A stretch of 16,514 nucleotides of DNA from an uncultured Prevotella sp. (GCA_947095945.1 CAMUQM010000022.1:1-16514), one strand, 5' to 3'; shown: positions 6,058 to 13,395, numbered from the stretch's first letter. Numbers and translations: made by a program. The notes: generated from the sequence alone by a model not told the origin.

Positions 6058-8928
6058 ATGCAATATCATAAGCACAGCCAATCTATTACAGCAAAGAGAA
6101 ATCATCGTATGCAAAGAAGCTACGGTTATTATCCATCGACTCTGCAGATATTAACAGTCTTCATTACAATTTTTACTCTTCTTTCATGTGGACAGAAAAC
6201 GTCAACCTTTACGCCAGAAGAACGCAAAAGAGCAGATAGTCTTGTGAATACTGTCACCAATACCGACTCACTTGCCTTACTACAAAAGCAATTAGAAAAG
6301 AAAGGAGATAAGCTTGGTAGCATCATTGCATTAAGGGAATGGGGAAAGAACCTCCGCAATGAAAGCCGATTTGAGGAAGCGTTGAAGGTACATAGTAAAG
6401 GACAAATACAAGCTGAAGACATCAAAGACACCCTCGAATGGGTGCAAGCCCTTAATAATATTGGTACTGACTATCGTCGCATTGGCATTCTTGACGTGGC
6501 ACAGGACTACCATTACCGCGCATGGATGCTTAGCAAAGAAAGCACTGACACATCTTTTACTGTGCGGAAAAATCGTGTTGTTTCGCTCAACGGACTGGGT
6601 AACATCTATCTCACACTGGGCAATTATGAACGTGCTGACAGTGCTTTCCGCATTGCATTAAAGGGCGAAAAAGAACTGAACAGTACGGTGGGACAAGCCA
6701 TCAATTATGCTAACATTGGTGCTATCTTTGAACATAAAGGAAAGCTTGACTCTGCTTGGGCCTACTTCCGCAAGTCAATGGCACTCAACATAGAGGCAGG
6801 AAGCGACCTTGGAATATCGCTCTGCCATACTTATTTCGGTTCACTCTATGAAAAAAACAAGCAATATGACAAAGCCACAGAGGAGTTTGAAGCGGCTTAC
6901 GAGATAATGAAAGCTTCAAAAGATGAGTGGCATGCGTTGGGTACACTTATCGCTCTCGCCAGAATTAAACATACGACTGGAAACAACGAGATGAAGATGG
7001 TCTACCTTAACAAGGCTAAGGAAACAGCAGAGCGCATCAAGTCTCCTGAGCATCTGGCGGAGATTTACACCCTATATTATAAACACTATACGCAGACAGG
7101 CGATTACCGTCAGGCTTTAGCTGCCTACGAACAAGCCACAACCTTGCAGGATAGTGTCATCAATATGAAGAAGGTGAATCGTATTCAAAACACGACACTC
7201 AACATTGAACGCAACAAACAGTTAAGAGAAATGGCACTGGCGAAACAGTCATTAAACGAGGAACGTGAGGCGCGTAACATTGGCTTTACTATTTTTGGAA
7301 TGACTTCAATCATCCTGATTGTTGCTTTAATCGTCTTCCTCTATCTACAACGTGTACATCGCCGCAACCATCTGGAGTTAAAAAAGATGGCTGAACTCAG
7401 AGAGAACTTCTTCACAAATATAACCCATGAGTTCCGCACACCGCTCACCGTCATTCTCGGATTGAGCCACGACATGCAAGAGGATAGCAAAACAGGTATT
7501 AAAGAGAAGGCTATCATCATCGAACGACAAGGCAAAGGGTTACTTACGCTCATCAACCAACTCTTAGACATCTCTAAAATTAAGTCGACCATTGGCGAAG
7601 CCAACTGGCAGAATGGCAACATCGTAGCTTTCCTCACAATGATCGTTGAAAGCTATCATAGCTATGCCCATTCTCACAAAATAGACTTGCAGATAGTAAG
7701 CAAGGGCGAGGTTATAATGGACTTTGTGCCCGACTATGTGATAAAGGTAATGAACAACCTGTTGGCAAATGCTTTCAAGTTTACCCCACCTTACGGAAAG
7801 ATAAAGGTCAGTGTATGGGGCGAGCAACAACAACTACACATAAAGGTATCAGACACTGGTAGGGGAATGAGCAAAGAAGCTGTTACACATGTCTTTGAAC
7901 CTTTCTTCCAAGAGGAAAACGATACGCATAACACTGGTACAGGCGTAGGGTTAGCACTGGTGCATCAGATAATAAAAGCAGTGAATGGAAAAATCACGGT
8001 TGACAGCGAGTTAGGTAAGGGTACTACCTTCTATATCAGCCTGCCTATCTACAATCGCAGTCAAAAGCAGCTGAAACATTCAGCTGAAAGCAACAAAATT
8101 ATTATCCCAGAAACAGCAGAAGAACTGAAAGACAGCTGTAAAGAGAATGAGAAAAGTCTGCTCATCATTGAGGATAATCGGGATGTTGCCTCCTACATTG
8201 GTTCGCTCTTCACCAAAGATTACTCTGTCTTCTATGCTGAGAATGGAAAAGAAGGATTGGAGAAGGCACAGGAGATTGTGCCAAACCTTATCATTACCGA
8301 CCTCATGATGCCTGAAACAGACGGTTTAGAGGTGTGCCGACAGGTGCGCAGCAACACTATTATCAGCCATATTCCAATCATCATTCTGACAGCAAAGATT
8401 ACGGAAGAGGAGCGCATCAAAGGCATAGATGCCGGTGCCGATGCCTATATCTGCAAACCTTTTAACTCTGACGAACTACGCACAAGAGTTGAGAAATTGT
8501 TAGAAGGTCGCAAGCTATTACAGGAGAAATTCTGCTCAATAGCTGGCGAAATTAAGAAAGAGGAAGTGCAAGCAAACTATGCAGAGAAAGAAGTTGACGT
8601 CCGCTTCCTTACAAAGCTTTCGAGTGTACTCTATATGCAACTCAATAATAACAAGAGTGTCGACATCGCTACCCTTGCATCAAGCATGTGTATGAGTCCT
8701 CGCCAATTCCATCGTAAGATTAATGCACTGACTGGTTACACACCATCTGCCTATATCCTTCGACTAAGAATAAAGAGGGCAACAACCCTACTTAATAATC
8801 ATCCGCAGGTGAGCCTCAACGAGGTTGCAGAAAAATGTGGCTTCAGCGACTACTCTAACTTCGTACGTGCTTTCAAAACCGTCTGTGGCGTTACCCCAAC
8901 CGAATACCGACGAGAAAACTGCCTTTGA
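6058..8928 (+). CDS. Hybrid two-component regulator: TPR sensor, histidine kinase, receiver, AraC DNA-binding domain
   Basis: This 956-residue one-protein signalling system spans the inner membrane. A hydrophobic N-terminal segment ends in FTLLSCG (about 36-45), either a signal anchor or a lipobox. TPR-like helical repeats fill about 85-375, for example ALNNIGTDYRRIGILDVAQDYHYRAW in short runs. A membrane segment lies at about 405-430 (GMTSIILIVALIVFLYL). The kinase has FFTNITHEFRTPL with phosphoacceptor His457, the N box NNLLANAFKF (566), DTGRGM (599) and GTGVGLAL (627). The receiver has the acidic IEDN (near 706), phosphoacceptor Asp748 in TDLMMPETDG, and Lys800 in CKPF. An AraC-type helix-turn-helix occupies about 865-956. 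All catalytic residues are intact. The sensor is TPR-type, not the beta-propeller and Y_Y_Y type common next to polysaccharide loci, and no SusC/D genes lie nearby, so the signal and target are unknown. A second ATG at 6109 is a possible start. Confidence 0.95.
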   Translation: MQYHKHSQSITAKRNHRMQRSYGYYPSTLQILTVFITIFTLLSCGQKTSTFTPEERKRADSLVNTVTNTDSLALLQKQLEKKGDKLGSIIALREWGKNLRNESRFEEALKVHSKGQIQAEDIKDTLEWVQALNNIGTDYRRIGILDVAQDYHYRAWMLSKESTDTSFTVRKNRVVSLNGLGNIYLTLGNYERADSAFRIALKGEKELNSTVGQAINYANIGAIFEHKGKLDSAWAYFRKSMALNIEAGSDLGISLCHTYFGSLYEKNKQYDKATEEFEAAYEIMKASKDEWHALGTLIALARIKHTTGNNEMKMVYLNKAKETAERIKSPEHLAEIYTLYYKHYTQTGDYRQALAAYEQATTLQDSVINMKKVNRIQNTTLNIERNKQLREMALAKQSLNEEREARNIGFTIFGMTSIILIVALIVFLYLQRVHRRNHLELKKMAELRENFFTNITHEFRTPLTVILGLSHDMQEDSKTGIKEKAIIIERQGKGLLTLINQLLDISKIKSTIGEANWQNGNIVAFLTMIVESYHSYAHSHKIDLQIVSKGEVIMDFVPDYVIKVMNNLLANAFKFTPPYGKIKVSVWGEQQQLHIKVSDTGRGMSKEAVTHVFEPFFQEENDTHNTGTGVGLALVHQIIKAVNGKITVDSELGKGTTFYISLPIYNRSQKQLKHSAESNKIIIPETAEELKDSCKENEKSLLIIEDNRDVASYIGSLFTKDYSVFYAENGKEGLEKAQEIVPNLIITDLMMPETDGLEVCRQVRSNTIISHIPIIILTAKITEEERIKGIDAGADAYICKPFNSDELRTRVEKLLEGRKLLQEKFCSIAGEIKKEEVQANYAEKEVDVRFLTKLSSVLYMQLNNNKSVDIATLASSMCMSPRQFHRKINALTGYTPSAYILRLRIKRATTLLNNHPQVSLNEVAEKCGFSDYSNFVRAFKTVCGVTPTEYRRENCL

Positions 8929-9010
8929 GCATAGAAAGCATCTGAAACATCGATGAGAACAAATAACAGAACTCTTCAATTTGTAAAGAAATATTCATCA
9001 TTCAAAAACC

Positions 9011-9160
9011 AATAGATGCTCTTTTAGCTTCGAATTAACGCCCAATTGGCTTGCAAAAGATGCCCTTTTGAGGTCTAACTAACGCCCTTTTGAAATCCAA
9101 CTAAGCACCTTTTCTTGCACAAGTTCATAACTTATTGATTGATAACAAGTTGCAAAGGCA
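9011..9160. repeat. Dispersed modular repeat, copy 2 of 3
   Basis: The core at 9031-9113 runs CGAATTAACGCCCAATTGGC, then TTGCAAAAGATGCCCTTTTG, then CTAACGCCCTTTTG and CTAAGCACCTTTT. It is very close to copy 3 at 12781-12862. An extra upstream module AGATGCTCTTTT (9014-9025) extends the internal pattern of roughly 22-bp units. The right tail shares TTGATAACAA with copy 3. It lies between the regulator and the symporter remnant, just past the point where the remnant loses homology. Confidence 0.9.
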
Positions 9161-9227
9161 GTAAGAAACACTGTTTTTTACTAAAAAAGAGGCATAAGAT
9201 GGTGTGTATTTTGTAAATATATTTCTT

Positions 9228-9680
9228 ACAATGCATTCCATGCAGGATGTAATAGGCTGGTCCGCCAATGAACGAATCAGCATGGCGACGCTTGTAAAGT
9301 TGGGCAAGTGTAGATTCGATGAAGGCTGTTGCAGAACCTAAGAGGGCAATAACCCACATCCAAAAGACAGCACCGGGACCGCCGATAGCTATGGCACTTG
9401 CCACACCAGCAAGGTTTCCTGTTCCCACGCGTGAGGCAATCGAAACGACAAAGGCTTGAAAAGATGAAACATGCTTCTCGCCCTTATCATGCGTTCCTGT
9501 CGACTCACCTAACAGGCGAACCATCTCTCCAACCATACGGAACTGCACAAAACGCGTCCGCCACGTAAACTATAATGCGCAAACAATGAGTCCTGAGACG
9601 AGGATATAAGACCATATAAAATAGTTGACAGACATGATGGATTCGTTTAACCATCCATCTGCAGAAAACAATTCTATCAT
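9228..9680 (-). pseudogene. Truncated sodium:alanine symporter (AGCS family) remnant
   Basis: Reading the minus strand from an ATG at 9680 gives MIELFSADGWLNESIMSVNY and then an AGCS-like N-terminus, interrupted in frame by TAG at 9570-9572 (codon 37, at a position where a Trp codon TGG would read ALWFTWRTRF). The frame then continues with FVQFRMVGEMVRLLGES, SRVGTGNLAGVASAIAIGG, PGAVFWMWVIALLGSAT and FIGGPAYYILHGMH. RVGTGNLAGVA and GGPGAVFWMW are hallmarks of sodium-coupled alanine/glycine transporters, which are usually about 450 residues. Homology is lost near 9228 after roughly 150 codons, and the rest of the gene is absent. The nonsense codon and missing two-thirds make it non-functional. 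No other piece of the gene was found in the window. Confidence 0.85.
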
Positions 9681-9765
9681 CTAAAAACTGGTTTAATATT
9701 AATCACAAAAAAACTAAAAACATCCGTAACTTGCTGGATTCATACATAAAAAAATAGTTATTCAC

Positions 9766-9795
9766 TTGACTTTCACAATTATTTCACTAACTTTG
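9766..9795 (+). promoter_or_regulatory. Promoter of the yitT-like/mnmA operon
   Basis: TTG (9766-9768) and TAACTTTG (9788-9795), separated by 19 bp, match the Bacteroidota -33/-7 pattern. The start codon follows at 9823, giving a short leader of about 20 nt. Confidence 0.75.
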
Positions 9796-9822
9796 CACAT
9801 TACTAATGTTTGACAAACACGC

Positions 9823-10740
9823 ATGGTAAGAAAAAGAAAAAATAAGTTTAGAGATATCCGCGAATTTCTGATGATTGCCTTGGCTATGATCATCGGTAGT
9901 TTTGGTTGGTGTGCATTCTTATTACCACATCATATCACCATCGGTGGTATTGCTGGTATCGCATCTGTCGTTCAGTGGGGTTTTAATATCCCCGTACAGT
10001 ATACTTACCTTATTATCAACGGCATATTGCTCTTTGTCGCATTAAAGATATTGGGTTGGAAGTTCTGTGTCAGAACTATTTTTGCCGTATTGGTGTTTGC
10101 CTTTTCAACATCGGTATTGGGTGAAGTTTTTGCTGGTCATCCATTATTCTCCGACGAACCATTCCTCGCCTGCGTGGTGGGTGGTGTATTGTTAGGTGTC
10201 GGAGTCAGCATTGCTTTGCAATATAATGCCAGTTCGGGCGGTTCGGATGTCATAGCAGCAATGATTCACAAGTATCGTGATGTGTCGCTCGGACGTGTTA
10301 TTCTTGCTTGCGACCTTTGCATCATCACCTCCAGTTATTTGGTCTTGATGAATTGGGAAAAGGTTATCTATGGTTATATTGTCCTCTTCGTAATGACCTA
10401 TGTGGTGGATTACCTTATTAATGGTATGCGCGGTTCGGTGCAATTCTTTGTAATCTCTGAACACTGGGGGGAGATTGGTTCTGCTATTAACAATGATGTT
10501 GACCGTGGCTGTACGGTGATTGAAGCACGCGGATTCTACACAGGTAAGAAGGTGGGAATGCTCTTCGTTATCGCACGTCGTTCTGAAGCGCACTCTATCT
10601 ATCAGGTTATTGACGAAATAGACCCTAACGCCTTTGTGTCACAGGGTGCCGTGAATGGTGTCTATGGCATGGGATTCGATAGAATGAAGGTGGCACACAA
10701 GAAGAAAGTTGCTGACGAGAAAGTCAGAACAAAAGAATAA
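9823..10740 (+). CDS. YitT family membrane protein (DUF161 and DUF2179)
   Basis: This 305-residue inner-membrane protein has a basic N-terminus (MVRKRKNKFRDIREF), then five or so hydrophobic segments between residues 15 and 200. The first carries GWCAFLLPHHITIGGIAGIA, the family's (N/H)xxTxGG(I/V)(S/A)G-type motif. A second conserved glycine/serine motif follows (NASSGGSDVIAAMIHK). The last 100 residues are a soluble DUF2179 domain ending NAFVSQGAVNGVYGMGFD. Length and order are normal for the family. The exact transport or binding role of YitT proteins is not settled. The gene has its own promoter and is followed after 22 bp by mnmA on the same strand, so they form an operon. That pairing does not by itself reveal a function. 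Confidence 0.9.
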   Translation: MVRKRKNKFRDIREFLMIALAMIIGSFGWCAFLLPHHITIGGIAGIASVVQWGFNIPVQYTYLIINGILLFVALKILGWKFCVRTIFAVLVFAFSTSVLGEVFAGHPLFSDEPFLACVVGGVLLGVGVSIALQYNASSGGSDVIAAMIHKYRDVSLGRVILACDLCIITSSYLVLMNWEKVIYGYIVLFVMTYVVDYLINGMRGSVQFFVISEHWGEIGSAINNDVDRGCTVIEARGFYTGKKVGMLFVIARRSEAHSIYQVIDEIDPNAFVSQGAVNGVYGMGFDRMKVAHKKKVADEKVRTKE

Positions 10741-10762
10741 GAAAGAAGGAAAGGTTGTAAAG

Positions 10763-11845
10763 ATGAATATTCAGGAACTCGAAGGTAAGCGTATTGCCGT
10801 TCTCCTTTCTGGAGGCGTTGACAGTTCGGTTGTGGTTTATGAGTTTGCACGATTAGGGCTACATCCCGACTGTTTCTATATAAAGATAGGACCAGAAGAG
10901 AAAGAAGACTGGGACTGCAACTCTGAGGAAGACCTTGAGATGGCTACACTTGTGACACGCCGCTTCGGCTGTAAGCTGCAAGTCATCGACTGTCATAAGG
11001 AGTATTGGGACAAGGTAACACGCTATACTATGGAGAAGGTGAAGGCTGGCTTTACGCCTAATCCTGACGTGATGTGCAACCGACTGATTAAGTTTGGTGC
11101 CTTTGATGAGAAGATGGGACATGACTATGACCTTATCGCAACAGGGCATTATGCACAGACCGAATGGATTGATGGACGTAAATGGCTCACCACAAGTCCT
11201 GACCCAGTAAAAGACCAGACCGACTTTCTGGCACAGATTTACGATTGGCAGCTGAAGAAAGCTATCTTCCCAATCGGACATTATGAGAAGAATGAGGTGC
11301 GAGAGATTGCCGAACGAGAGAATCTCATCAATGCGCGCCGCAAGGATTCGCAGGGTATCTGCTTCCTTGGAAATATCGATTATAACGAGTATGTACGCCG
11401 CTATTTAGGTGAACAAATAGGCGATGTCATCGAACTCGAGACGGGAAAGAAGATTGGCAAACATAAGGGACTCTGGTTCCATACTATCGGGCAACGGAAG
11501 GGGCTCGGTCTTGGTGGTGGACCTTGGTTCGTTATTAAGAAAGATGTAACTAAAAATATCCTGTACGTAAGTCATGGCTATGACCCTGCTACAGCCTACA
11601 AAAAAGATTTCCCGCTCCACGACTTCCACTTCTTGACAGAAGGTATTGCAACTTTACCAGAGAAGATTACCTTCAAGATTCGCCACACACCTGAATACCA
11701 TCCGGCAACTGTTGAACAGTTGCCGGATGGTAGGTGTATCATACACTCAGCCGAAAGCATCCATGGCGTTGCTCCCGGACAATTCTGTGTTGTCTATGAT
11801 GAGCACCATCATCGCTGCTTTGGTTCGGGAGAAATCGCGTTGTAA
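10763..11845 (+). CDS. mnmA: tRNA-specific 2-thiouridylase MnmA
   Basis: This cytoplasmic ATP-dependent enzyme makes 2-thiouridine at the wobble position 34 of tRNAs for Lys, Glu and Gln, taking sulfur from a persulfide relay. The frame is open from 10709, but the ATG at 10763 is preferred: it gives 360 residues, the usual length, starts just before the PP-loop, and follows GAAAGAAGGAAAGG. The PP-loop is LLSGGVDSS (residues 14-22). The two catalytic cysteines are in PDVMCNRLIKF (Cys105) and SQGICFLG (Cys200). TGHYAQ and the GQRKGLGLGGG motif of the central domain are present, with a C-terminal beta-barrel (HGVAPGQFCVVYD). The gene lies 22 bp after the YitT-like gene and is probably read from the same promoter. 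A perfect 18-bp inverted repeat lies inside it at 11696-11732. Bacteroidales often carry two mnmA genes; this window shows one. Confidence 0.95.
   Translation: MNIQELEGKRIAVLLSGGVDSSVVVYEFARLGLHPDCFYIKIGPEEKEDWDCNSEEDLEMATLVTRRFGCKLQVIDCHKEYWDKVTRYTMEKVKAGFTPNPDVMCNRLIKFGAFDEKMGHDYDLIATGHYAQTEWIDGRKWLTTSPDPVKDQTDFLAQIYDWQLKKAIFPIGHYEKNEVREIAERENLINARRKDSQGICFLGNIDYNEYVRRYLGEQIGDVIELETGKKIGKHKGLWFHTIGQRKGLGLGGGPWFVIKKDVTKNILYVSHGYDPATAYKKDFPLHDFHFLTEGIATLPEKITFKIRHTPEYHPATVEQLPDGRCIIHSAESIHGVAPGQFCVVYDEHHHRCFGSGEIAL
11696..11732. repeat. Perfect 18-bp inverted repeat inside mnmA
   Basis: The left arm at 11696-11713 (TACCATCCGGCAACTGTT) and right arm at 11715-11732 (AACAGTTGCCGGATGGTA) are exact reverse complements separated by one G. 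The DNA encodes YHPATVEQLPDGR, ordinary MnmA C-terminal sequence, so the reading frame is intact. Confidence 0.95.
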
Positions 11846-12130
11846 GTTGACGAGTAGACGGGGTCAGTGAACGAGTAGACAGGTTGACAAGTAAACCAGT
11901 TATGTGTTCTTTTGATTGGTTACAAGATAATTGCGCACCAATTTCAAGCTAACGAGTGAACGAGTTGACGGGTTGACAAGTAAACCAGTTATATGTTCTT
12001 TTGATTGGTTACAAGATAATTGCGCACCAATTTCAAGCTAACGAGTGAACGAGTTGACGGATTCAGTGAACGAGTTGACGGATTCAGTGAACGAGTTGAC
12101 AGGTTGACAAGTAAACCAGTTATGTGTTTT
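11846..12130 (+). repeat. Octamer-type array with an 89-bp tandem duplication after mnmA
   Basis: Starting at the base after the mnmA stop, the sequence reads GTTGACGA, GTAGACGG, then GTGAACGA, GTAGACAG, GTTGACAA, GTAAACCA, degenerate forms of the octamer at 3513-3576. An 89-bp unit at 11882-11970 is repeated at 11971-12059 with one difference seen (GTTATGTG versus GTTATATG). A 21-bp unit (GATTCAGTGAACGAGTTGAC plus G) then occurs twice, and the start of the 89-bp unit returns at 12102-12130 before diverging. Confidence 0.9.
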
Positions 12131-12218
12131 GTAGATTGGTTTTAGCTTGTACAGTCCGTACTTATCCGACAAGAGAAGTAACGCAAAACCGTTATATCTC
12201 AAGTGTTGATAAGTAGAG

Positions 12219-12493
12219 CTTTAACCCAAATCTCTAAATAGTCTCGAAGACTAAGCATTCTATCTGGTCTATGCAGCTTTGACAAGGGGACAAATACGGT
12301 CATAGGGCTTTGAAGCCCATTTGGGGTTCTTGTCTTATTCCTTGTCAGGTTAATTTTCTCCTTTTTACAACAAAGGTAAGGAAATTAATCCCAGAATAAA
12401 AGTTTACTTTTCTAAATAGATAAACTTATTATTCGATGCAATATCTTTATTTATTGCAATTCATATTGCAAACTTAGAGCATTTGGGTTTAAG
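12219..12493. mobile_element. Possible non-autonomous element with imperfect terminal inverted repeats
   Basis: CTTTAACCCAAAT-CTCTAA (12219-12237) and TTAGAGCATTTGGGTTTAAG (12474-12493) are imperfect inverted repeats differing by one substitution and one inserted base. The 275 bp between has no transposase. It contains a three-tier hairpin: TGACAAGG (12280-12287) with CCTTGTCA (12340-12347), CAAAT (12291-12295) with ATTTG (12319-12323), and GGGCTT/AAGCCC (12305-12318). A minus-strand TACCTTTG box lies at 12371-12378, with no clear -33 element. No target-site duplication was recognised, so mobility is only suggested. Confidence 0.4.
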
Positions 12494-12523
12494 TCATCCC
12501 CAAGCGAACTGTTTCCAGCACTA

Positions 12524-12701
12524 AGGGTGTGTCAAAATGCAAATACCATTTTGATAATCTTACAGTTTAAAACAATTCATTAAAAAAGACCATTTCTGTA
12601 CTCGATTTTGAGTAAAGAAATGGTCTTTTCTTTGCTTTTAGGAAAAAACTACTTATAGTTTGAGAGTTGTCAAGTTATTAATTTGCATTTTGACACACCC
12701 T
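12524..12701. mobile_element. 178-bp MITE with perfect 21-bp terminal inverted repeats
   Basis: The ends at 12524-12544 and 12681-12701 are exact inverted repeats over 21 bp, beginning AGGGTGTGTCAAAATGC. The element is too short for a transposase. Inside is a long hairpin: AAAAGACCATTTCT (12584-12597) with AGAAATGGTCTTTT (12616-12629), plus TACTC (12599-12603) with GAGTA (12610-12614). This could act as a bidirectional terminator. The flanks (GCGAACTGTTTCCAGCACT at 12504-12522, GGGGGGTGAGGCT at 12707-12719) match the two sides of the hairpin repeat at 15834-15890, so it appears inserted into, or to have replaced the middle of, another repeat. The parent insertion sequence family is not identified and no clear target duplication is visible. 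Confidence 0.85.
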
Positions 12702-12780
12702 CGCTGGGGGGGTGAGGCTCCTGTTATCTTTTGTCATATTTTTTCACATCTTGTTTTTAAAACGAAGCTCAATTGCGTTG

Positions 12781-12900
12781 CAATTAACGCCCAATTGGCT
12801 TGCAAAAGATGCCCTTTTGAGGTCTTACTAACGCCCTTTTCAAGCCTTACTAAGCACCTTTCAAAACACGCCTCTGCAACTACTTGATAACAAAAGACTT
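12781..12900. repeat. Dispersed modular repeat, copy 3 of 3
   Basis: The core at 12781-12862 runs CAATTAACGCCCAATTGGCT, TGCAAAAGATGCCCTTTTGA, then CTAACGCCCTTTT and CTAAGCACCTTT. It is nearly identical to copy 2 over the first 50 bp. The tail has TTGATAACAAAAG. It lies upstream of the EcsC-family gene, between the MITE and the promoter at 13100. Confidence 0.9.
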
Positions 12901-13099
12901 ACAATGGTGTTTAATTTGCTCGCTTTTAGTTCTTTCTTTCTCCTTTTCTTTGAATATTCTGTAATAAAATTTCATAGCAGGTTAATGTTTATTTACTAAT
13001 AGAATGTGCGTTTTCAATATGTGTCACATAGTCATAAATGATTTGTATACATTCTTTTCCCATCTTTTTAGAGCTATATATAACATTATTATTAAATAA

Positions 13100-13131
13100 T
13101 TGTTATAATTAATATAAAATCTATACCTTTG
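13100..13131 (+). promoter_or_regulatory. Promoter of the structured leader/ncRNA upstream of the EcsC gene
   Basis: TTG (13100-13102) and TACCTTTG (13124-13131), 21 bp apart, fit the Bacteroidota consensus. The start codon of the next gene is 321 bp further on, so a long transcribed leader or a separate RNA is implied. Confidence 0.7.
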
Positions 13132-13136
13132 CACAC

Positions 13137-13395
13137 GGACCAAATTTTACATCTTTTCAAAGGTGTATTTTATACGAGTCCTATATATTTAAAGAGCGTT
13201 TGACATTATCCTCCATCTGAAATCTGGACAATTTCATACACTGTGGATAATAGCAATTACGCTCACGCTGAGATTATTATACCCTGTACTCAGGGCATGA
13301 TATATCTATAGGCGTGGGCTATTGCTTTATTATACAGTGTGTGGGCAGTCCAGAGCCTCAGTGGAATAATAAGCAATAGTTTCCACGCTTTTTCT
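13137..13395 (+). ncRNA. Candidate structured RNA or leader with alternative pairing (6S-like or attenuator-like)
   Basis: This lies between a promoter and a terminator-like hairpin. A 5' hairpin (TACATCTTT/AAAGGTGTA) is followed by a long interrupted hairpin: TCTGGAC (13223-13229) with GTCCAGA (13348-13354), ACACTGT (13238-13244) with ACAGTGT (13334-13340), ATAATAGCAAT (13247-13257) with 13321-13333, CTCACGC (13262-13268) with GCGTGGG (13312-13318), and CCCTG/CAGGG at 13282-13295. Segment 13319-13333 can pair instead with ATAATAAGCAATAG (13366-13379), which lies in the loop of the terminator stem. A single long hairpin with bulges resembles 6S RNA, but I do not recognise conserved 6S sequence. 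It could instead be a regulatory leader of the EcsC-family gene. Confidence 0.55.
13361..13393 (+). terminator. Terminator-like hairpin at the end of the structured RNA
   Basis: GTGGAA (13361-13366) pairs with TTCCAC (13381-13386), followed by GCTTTTT. The 14-nt loop contains the segment that can pair with 13319-13333, so formation of the stem may be conditional. Confidence 0.5.

Noticed and set aside
10709..10762. Longer start of mnmA at 10709
   Set aside because: It overlaps the end of the YitT-like gene and adds 18 charged residues not expected before the PP-loop. The ATG at 10763 has a purine-rich leader.
12199..12303. 34-codon minus-strand frame MTVFVPLSKLHRPDRMLSLR
   Set aside because: It starts inside the three-tier hairpin, overlaps the inverted-repeat end of a putative element, and matches nothing I recognise.
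1664..12862. Idea that the three dispersed repeats are a CRISPR array or att sites
   Set aside because: The copies are kilobases apart, not regularly spaced, not palindromic, and no cas or integrase gene is present.
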